Shown piece after piece: positions 37,819 to 42,952 of a stretch of DNA of 42,952 bases; the stretch's first letter is position 1, and every line of letters starts with the position of its first letter. Position numbers and translations under genes: made by a program. The DNA lies in the NCBI GenBank assembly GCA_002224055.1, contig AZLU01000297.1, positions 1 through 42,952 on the forward strand, given 5' to 3'. Source of the stretch: Pezizomycotina sp. ARF18 (Eukaryota > Ascomycota). Under the pieces are notes generated by a model. The model did no database searches. It was not told where the DNA came from and saw only the letters and a list, made by a program, of their open reading frames with translations.

Positions 37819-37861
37819 CCTGCTTGCTATAAAGGCAGGTTCACGCCTGACTTATAGCAGG
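37819..37861. other. Imperfect hairpin
   Basis: CCTGC-TTGC-TATAA, AGGC, a loop, GCCT, and TTATA-GCAGG form a stem of about 14 pairs with a 4-nt bulge on the left arm and a 3-nt bulge on the right. Nothing nearby indicates a function. Confidence 0.5.
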
Positions 37862-38429
37862 TTTAATGAAGAGGGATTTCATCTATATCATCACAGATAC
37901 TCACGTACAGCCTTATACGATTATTAAATGCTTGACCTATTAATATCAAGCCCTATTTTTCAAGTCTGGAGTGTAGCCGCTTAGGCGACTGGTAACTAAG
38001 TATAAGGCAAGCATTACGTTTCGTTCTATTGATTCACAATATGTACTGTATTACCGATATATATCAATGTCGTTTCTTTCAATCCTTAGCTAAATATCGA
38101 TGACCGGCTTTATGTATTATACACTAGTCAACAAAGCTGCTATACAAGACGATAACTGCTAAAGTGGTTACAACGTCTATCATGAGTATATGACGGCAAT
38201 TAAAAACCTGAGATACCGCTATCACGAAGTTACCAAAAGAAACGATGAATCAACGTAATGATAGGAAACAAAAACCCCCTGTTTATCCACAGATTTTTTA
38301 CAACAAATATCACTGCAAAATCTCCGCCCTTTCACTGTTTCGCTGTCACCATTCTGTCGAGCCTACCGAATGGACCTTTTTTACACTTCCAGCTCCCGGA
38401 TCCCTCCTTCCCTACCGACAATGTTGAAG

Positions 38430-38780
38430 GTTTCGGTTGAGTCAAGCCATGTTGTCTCTGTTATGGGCTCGAATATCGTCCTCTTCTTTGCTTAACCAGT
38501 TTGTATCTAATATCCTAAAGTTAAAAAGATATGGCTGTTTCGATTCTAGTCTAAAAAGCGAACAGAGCACGGAAGCAAAGGGACTGAAGTTTATTACATT
38601 TTGGCGTTTTACAGATCCATGTTTGATATCATTTACGTACAGAGCAGGCGAATATCATTCTTGGTGTTTTCCTCCTATTCTTTCTTCAGAAAAGACTGCT
38701 CGGAAACGTTGGAGAAGGGTTACAAAGAGAAATTTGACCCTGTAATTCCAATCAACTAACCGTACGAGCCTTCTGGTAGT
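38430..38780 (+). repeat. Dispersed repeat copy B
   Basis: Shares with copy A the ordered blocks CTAATATCCTAAAGTT, ATATGGCTGTTTCGAT, CGAACAGAGCACG, TACAGAGCAGGCGAAT and TTTCTTCAGAAAAG. Many differences from A are C-to-T or G-to-A (for example CCCTGAAG against TCCTAAAG), as expected for RIP-type mutation or simple ageing, but transversions also occur. Confidence 0.75.
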
Positions 38781-38942
38781 ATAGGAACGTTGCGTACTTG
38801 TGGTCTCCAAAGTACAAATAATCTCGCCTTCGATTCCGACTGCTGCTATGCAACTATCGGAAGAAAAAAGAAATAATCGATTGTTTCTTTTACTTCTCTT
38901 ACCTTTCTTTCTTTCTTTCTTCTTTTTTTTTTTTTTGGCCTG

Positions 38943-39110
38943 GGTTGGGTGAGCTCAGGCTACGTTGTTATGATGATTGAGCATCGTCTTCCATTCTGTT
39001 CTAGCTCGTTGATATAATTCTAATACCCTAAAAGTTGAAAATATATGGCGGTTTCGACCTGGTTTGGAAAGCGAACAGAGCACGCAAAGAACAGAAGGCG
39101 TAGCAAAAGC
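38943..39110 (+). repeat. Dispersed repeat copy C (shorter)
   Basis: Starts GGTTGGGTGAGCTCAGG, then CTAATACCCTAAAAGTTG, ATATGGCGGTTTCGACC and GCGAACAGAGCACGC. It is closer to copy A than B is, and it loses similarity after about 39110, so it is truncated at its right end. Confidence 0.75.
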
Positions 39111-39930
39111 TATCGTTACTAGTAACCTAGAGGGCATTCTAGTTTTGGATTTGGGATGTGCCTGTGAGCCAGCCATGCATTCTGATTTCTTCTCAACCGA
39201 AGTCAAGTGTCTCCTCCAGAGCTGGTTAAAGCGCCAGTGAGAAATACTAATGCACTTGGACTTTTCAAGTCTTCATTTATTAATCTTCAAGGCAGATCTT
39301 ACTACTATGGATACTCACCAAAAAAACATTTGCGCATCTTATATTCGTTCTTCATATTTGCAAAGCATCGAATATCTCGAGGGTACATATTCCGTAGCTT
39401 ACTTAGATTGATGAGTTTATCAGTTGCAAAATATGTCAGACCTTCGAACCGAAAGTAATATATGTACGTGAACTCTTTTTGAAAGGCACATAATCACGAA
39501 CCCAATTCTGCACTTTCTAAAACGCGAAGAAAAGAGGAACTGGGAAAACATCTTTCTATAGATCTAGCACCCGCAAAGTAGACTCTCAGCAGAAGTATAT
39601 ATTAACAGTCAAATCCACCCTGATCATATCTTCATCAATCGTCGATTCAAAAGCTTTTGAGTCCTTCGATATTAGTACAAGAAAGGAGCATTGTTTATTT
39701 AAGATTACAATATCATTGAAGAACTTATATATAACAGTTTTACCATTGCAAGACTTGCTAATATATAGTTATAAAAAAAAATGTCGAACGAAAATATTAA
39801 TCCTAACGAAGGAGCTAAGCTGCCCTTTATATCTAATATACATTCTAGCTAGCGTTCAAGAATTTTCTAACCTTTTCTTTCCTCTTCATCAAAGGAGATT
39901 CCGTATGTAAGAGGGAACCGTTTAGATGCA

Positions 39931-41098
39931 TCCCGTTCCACACTGGCGCGGGAAATGTCTTGAACGAAGTGGAGGTCTACTCCAAACACGACAGCACAAT
40001 TCTTAGACGCACTAACGCCGTCCTATCAGACCGAGTATTCAACCGGTGCAAAGTGAGCGGCAGGGGTATCGCTGAAGTCCTCCGTCGGTGCCGACAGCGA
40101 AGCTCAGCTACTTACACGGGAAAATGAGGGCCGGACCTTAACACCTCACGGCGCGCGGGAGCTAGTCTATGCGGTATGCTTGCTTTTCTTAGGACCTTAC
40201 ACTCTCCAGTGGCATATTGCATGCTAATGTTGTGAATGGTCGGGTTACCGAATCTGCGGCTGCGCTAGGAGAGTCCAGGGCAGCGCACGTTCACGCCAGA
40301 GGAGTACGAGACCGTAAGAACGGTTCTGGAGCGATTTGGGGGGGAGCAAGGACAACGGACGCGACCTACATGACTTTGTCGCATCACTGAACTAAGCCCA
40401 CTTGACGAGAAGCCCAAACTTTCATTCCCTGTTCGTAATGAAAACTTTTTGAACTAACACGAAAATACTTTCTTTACATAGGCATTCTTCTTCTGACAAC
40501 GGATCGCAGAAATTGAAGAGGAGTTCCTCAAAGAGCTATCAGCTACACCGAGAACACGGAGACCACGAGGGAATCTTTGATAACTACCACAAGCAACGAC
40601 GTGCACGGTCCGAAGGTGCACGAGGTCGTTGAGGCTTTGGATACTTCGAGCAGAAGCAGATCTCGAAGCCCGGCGATAACGACCTTGATATCCGCGCTGG
40701 CGATCCCTCACGCTGAAAACCTTCGGTTTGGAAACGATGGAGCAGCTTAGGAATTGTCAGGATAAGGTTACAGTGCGGGCGGATAAACGTGTGATCAAGT
40801 AAGGAATCTACCAATATCATACCAATTACTACGGAATCTTGCTAACCTTCCCCCCTTACACAGGCTCGTTGACAAACCTCTCCGCCAGAAAGCCCGAAAG
40901 TATTTGAGGGAGAATTTCGATAAAGAAGATGGTACTTACTTGAAGAAGCCGCCGAAAAAAAGGTGCCCCTGACTCGTATATGAACAAGAAGATGTCACGA
41001 AATGCTCTACGGTTAAGCCAGGACGTATTAGACGGAAGCTGAATTCGCCGTACTCTTCTGAGGAAAAGCATAGTGAAACTGCACTGGAGGGATAGTAA
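39931..41098 (+). pseudogene. Unknown protein gene 2, broken; partly similar to gene 1
   Basis: G/C content rises here as in coding regions. Open segments in changing plus-strand frames include NVLNEVEVYSKHDSTILRRT, NEGRTLTPHGARELVYAV, FTPEEYETVRTVLERFGGEQ, IAEIEEEFLKELSATPRTRR, NDVHGPKVHEVVEALD, GYFEQKQISKPGDNDLDIRA, METMEQLRNC-like sequence and PLRQKARKYLRENFDKEDG. No family is recognised. The YFEQ...DIRAG.P...MEQLRNC order parallels YFEQ...DIQVGAPG...MEELREC in gene 1, suggesting paralogy. No start codon or full exon chain could be set, so I call it broken. Confidence 0.35.
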
Positions 41099-42499
41099 AC
41101 CGAGCTTTTAAGCAGCCTTAAAGGAACATGTGCAGGTGGGAAAGTACATATTTACAGGAAACCAGGCCTCCACATGTTGCGCGATGGAGTTAAGCTTACT
41201 GTACGCATAGGCACGGATGGATGGCTTCTCTACCAAAAAATAGACGTAACATGCAATATTACGGCGTCGCGTTTTGATCTTTATTTCAGAGTCTATAGAT
41301 TCTTTTTCCTTCCTGATCGATTTTTAATATATATACGGAACCTCGTTTGGTTTATTTGGAATTTAACAGAACGGAAGTATATATAACGTATGTACAAGGG
41401 CGATTGCGAAATGCTTGCATGGAATATGATAATAGATGTCTTCAACAGTCTAAGCTATATTCAAGACACTTAAGATCGAGCAGCACTAGTTTACAAGTTT
41501 AATTTTTGTGAATAAATATATACGATCAACTCCCTAAACGATTCAAAATACCGGAAGAGCTCCCTCCGGTCTTTGGTTATTATATTAAGCTCTCTAGCGT
41601 TAGCTACACAACGCTCCACCATACCCGTTCACCTGGGACGTAATTATAACAAAAATGGAAATTAAAAACACCGAAATATCCTGCTTATCAGAACTTACGA
41701 AAAAACACAATTACTATATACATACACTGTATAACATAAGAAACAAAAAAAATACCCTTATTTCTAGATCCGTTACACCAAACATCGCTGTCAGATACAA
41801 ATCTTCCGCCCCTTCCCCCAACAATTTTTTTTTTTCAATGACTTGCAGAAAGAAATTGTTGGTCGTCTACGCTCGTTCAAAATCTGACTGCAGAGAACGA
41901 CAGGCATCATGAATCACATGCGTATAAAAATGATATCGCGCGACAGATTGTCAGAATTAATGGTTCATTGGCTTTTCACCGACATGATTTTTAAAAAAAG
42001 ATTTTTTCATGTTGTTTCGTTCGTATGGGATAAAAATTGTTTTTTGGCTGTGGAAGCTAGCTTGACATTTTCACCGATATGATACGAACCACTGAAAATT
42101 CTGATATACCGTATAAATAATAAGAGATCTCCAGGAGTAATATAACAAGAAAAGATATGTGCGATACAAAGTAAGGAAAAAAAAAAAAAAAAAAAAAAAA
42201 AAACGCCTATGAAAATTTTGTAATAATGACCGTAAGAAAAGACGATTCCTGAAATCCATGTAATCGTATGAAAAAGATAATTGAAAAAGAACACCGAAAA
42301 GTCGATAATTTAATAGAATCTTTATTAGTAAAAAAATAGTGTCGAAGGAAACTTATTCCTCCACCCAGCTCTGCCTCTCCGTTGTCGTCCATTAAAGTTC
42401 GTGCGGGGTCGATCATTTGTCGTAGAGTTTAATTTTCGCGGGAGCTTATATTTCGATTAAAAAAAAAAAAAAAACTCCCCTCCATCCCCATTGCCCTCC

Positions 42500-42536
<37 letters not shown>

Positions 42537-42559
42537 AAACCATAATTCCTCGCAACCGC
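41099..42559. other. Intergenic A/T-rich region
   Basis: No gene supported. It contains A27 (42177-42203) and A32 (42503-42534), and must include the 3' region of the Pro-rich gene at the right edge. Confidence 0.6.
42503..42534. repeat. poly(A) tract, 32 nt
   Basis: The longest pure A run in the window, 26 nt beyond the stop codon of the minus-strand Pro-rich gene. In that gene's transcript it would be a poly(U) run in the 3' UTR. Confidence 0.9.
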
Positions 42560-42952
42560 TTAATACCTAACCGGATTCCCCGACCCCTCGCCGTTCTCGC
42601 CGTTCGGCGCCGGCGTAGCGGCTGCGTGTGGTCGACCTTCGCCCCCGACATGACCGGCGTTTCCGGGTGCGTAGTTCGGTGGGGCACCGTATGTGGTATG
42701 CTACGTAAAAGAAATTCCATGTTAGCCTCCTACGCAAAAATAACTTCCTCCTAAAAAAAAAAGTTCCTTATGTATCAAGGTGTAAAGGAAAGTTGGAATC
42801 TGAACGTACCAGGCGGCGGAGGAGCGTAGTGCTGCCCGTAACCTCCTGGGGAGCGTAGTTCGGATCGGCTGGTACGGGTACATCTGGACGCCGTTGGGTT
42901 GTAGGCTTCCGGTGGGCGCGGCGCATCTGCCGGCGGACGAGCCACTAAAAAA
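42560..42952 (-). CDS. Pro/Tyr-rich protein, C-terminal part (cut by window edge)
   Basis: The minus strand codes a low-complexity C-terminus: YNPNGVQMYPYQP, NYAPP-like and QHYAPPPP repeats before an intron (donor at 42809, acceptor at 42701-42703), then YGAPPNYAPGNAGHVGGEGR, an Ala/Pro stretch and GSGNPVRY with the stop at 42560-42562. Fungal membrane proteins with cytosolic PY-rich tails look like this, but so do many other proteins; without the N-terminus no family can be named. A frame change near 42870 and an uncertain phase at the intron resemble the errors seen in other genes. Confidence 0.6.

Larger units (their letters stand above)
37341..39930. other. Non-coding region with repeat copies B and C
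   Basis: No gene is supported. The region is A/T-rich, with an imperfect hairpin at 37819-37861, repeat copy B, a CTTT-rich stretch (about 38905-38937) and repeat copy C. Confidence 0.55.

Noticed and set aside
42007-42294. Minus-strand frames with poly-Phe
   Set aside because: They are created by reading an A/T homopolymer and have no conserved content.

Overview
The window is nuclear DNA of a filamentous ascomycete (Pezizomycotina-type). The evidence is the set of single-copy eukaryotic housekeeping genes, short spliceosomal introns (about 50-110 nt) with GTNNGT donors and a clear CTAAC branch site, tightly packed genes on both strands, and fungal-type protein motifs. No bacterial, viral, CRISPR or plasmid feature was seen.

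Layout. 1-3.5 kb has no recognisable gene (pyrimidine- and A/T-rich). 3.7-4.2 kb holds the C-terminal half of a Ser/Pro-rich fungal protein, tentatively Nrm1/Whi5-like. 4.2-6.5 kb is non-coding. 6.5-14.0 kb is a dense housekeeping block: COQ6 (+), SmG (-), VPS33 (+), UBA3 (-). 14.0-19.2 kb has no identifiable gene but carries protein-like tracts broken into several frames. 19.2-24.3 kb: the 49-kDa complex I subunit (-), RPC40/AC40 (+) and a UBE2W-like E2 (-). 24.3-26.5 kb is intergenic. 26.5-34.8 kb: a Ca2+/calmodulin-dependent kinase (+) and VPS8 (+). 34.8-42.5 kb is accessory-looking: three diverged copies of a dispersed repeat, the first starting at the VPS8 stop codon, and two broken, possibly paralogous unknown genes. 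The right edge holds the 3' end of a Pro/Tyr-rich protein gene (-).

Functional links. VPS33 and VPS8 are both subunits of the endosomal tethering complex CORVET. UBA3 and the UBE2W-like E2 both belong to ubiquitin-like conjugation. COQ6 (ubiquinone synthesis) and the 49-kDa subunit (which helps form the quinone site) both serve the mitochondrial quinone pathway. These may be chance neighbours.

A major caveat: almost every conserved gene is interrupted by single-base indels, mostly losses in short G/C runs (for example where GGGCC or CCGGG is expected), while conserved protein sequence resumes at once in another frame. This pattern, shared by essential genes, fits residual long-read sequencing error better than pseudogenes. 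CDS spans below are therefore given start to stop across introns and apparent frameshifts. The best biological oddities are a 6-nt micro-exon in UBA3, the repeat family beginning at the VPS8 stop, and the unknown broken genes at 15.5-18.9 and 35.8-41.1 kb.
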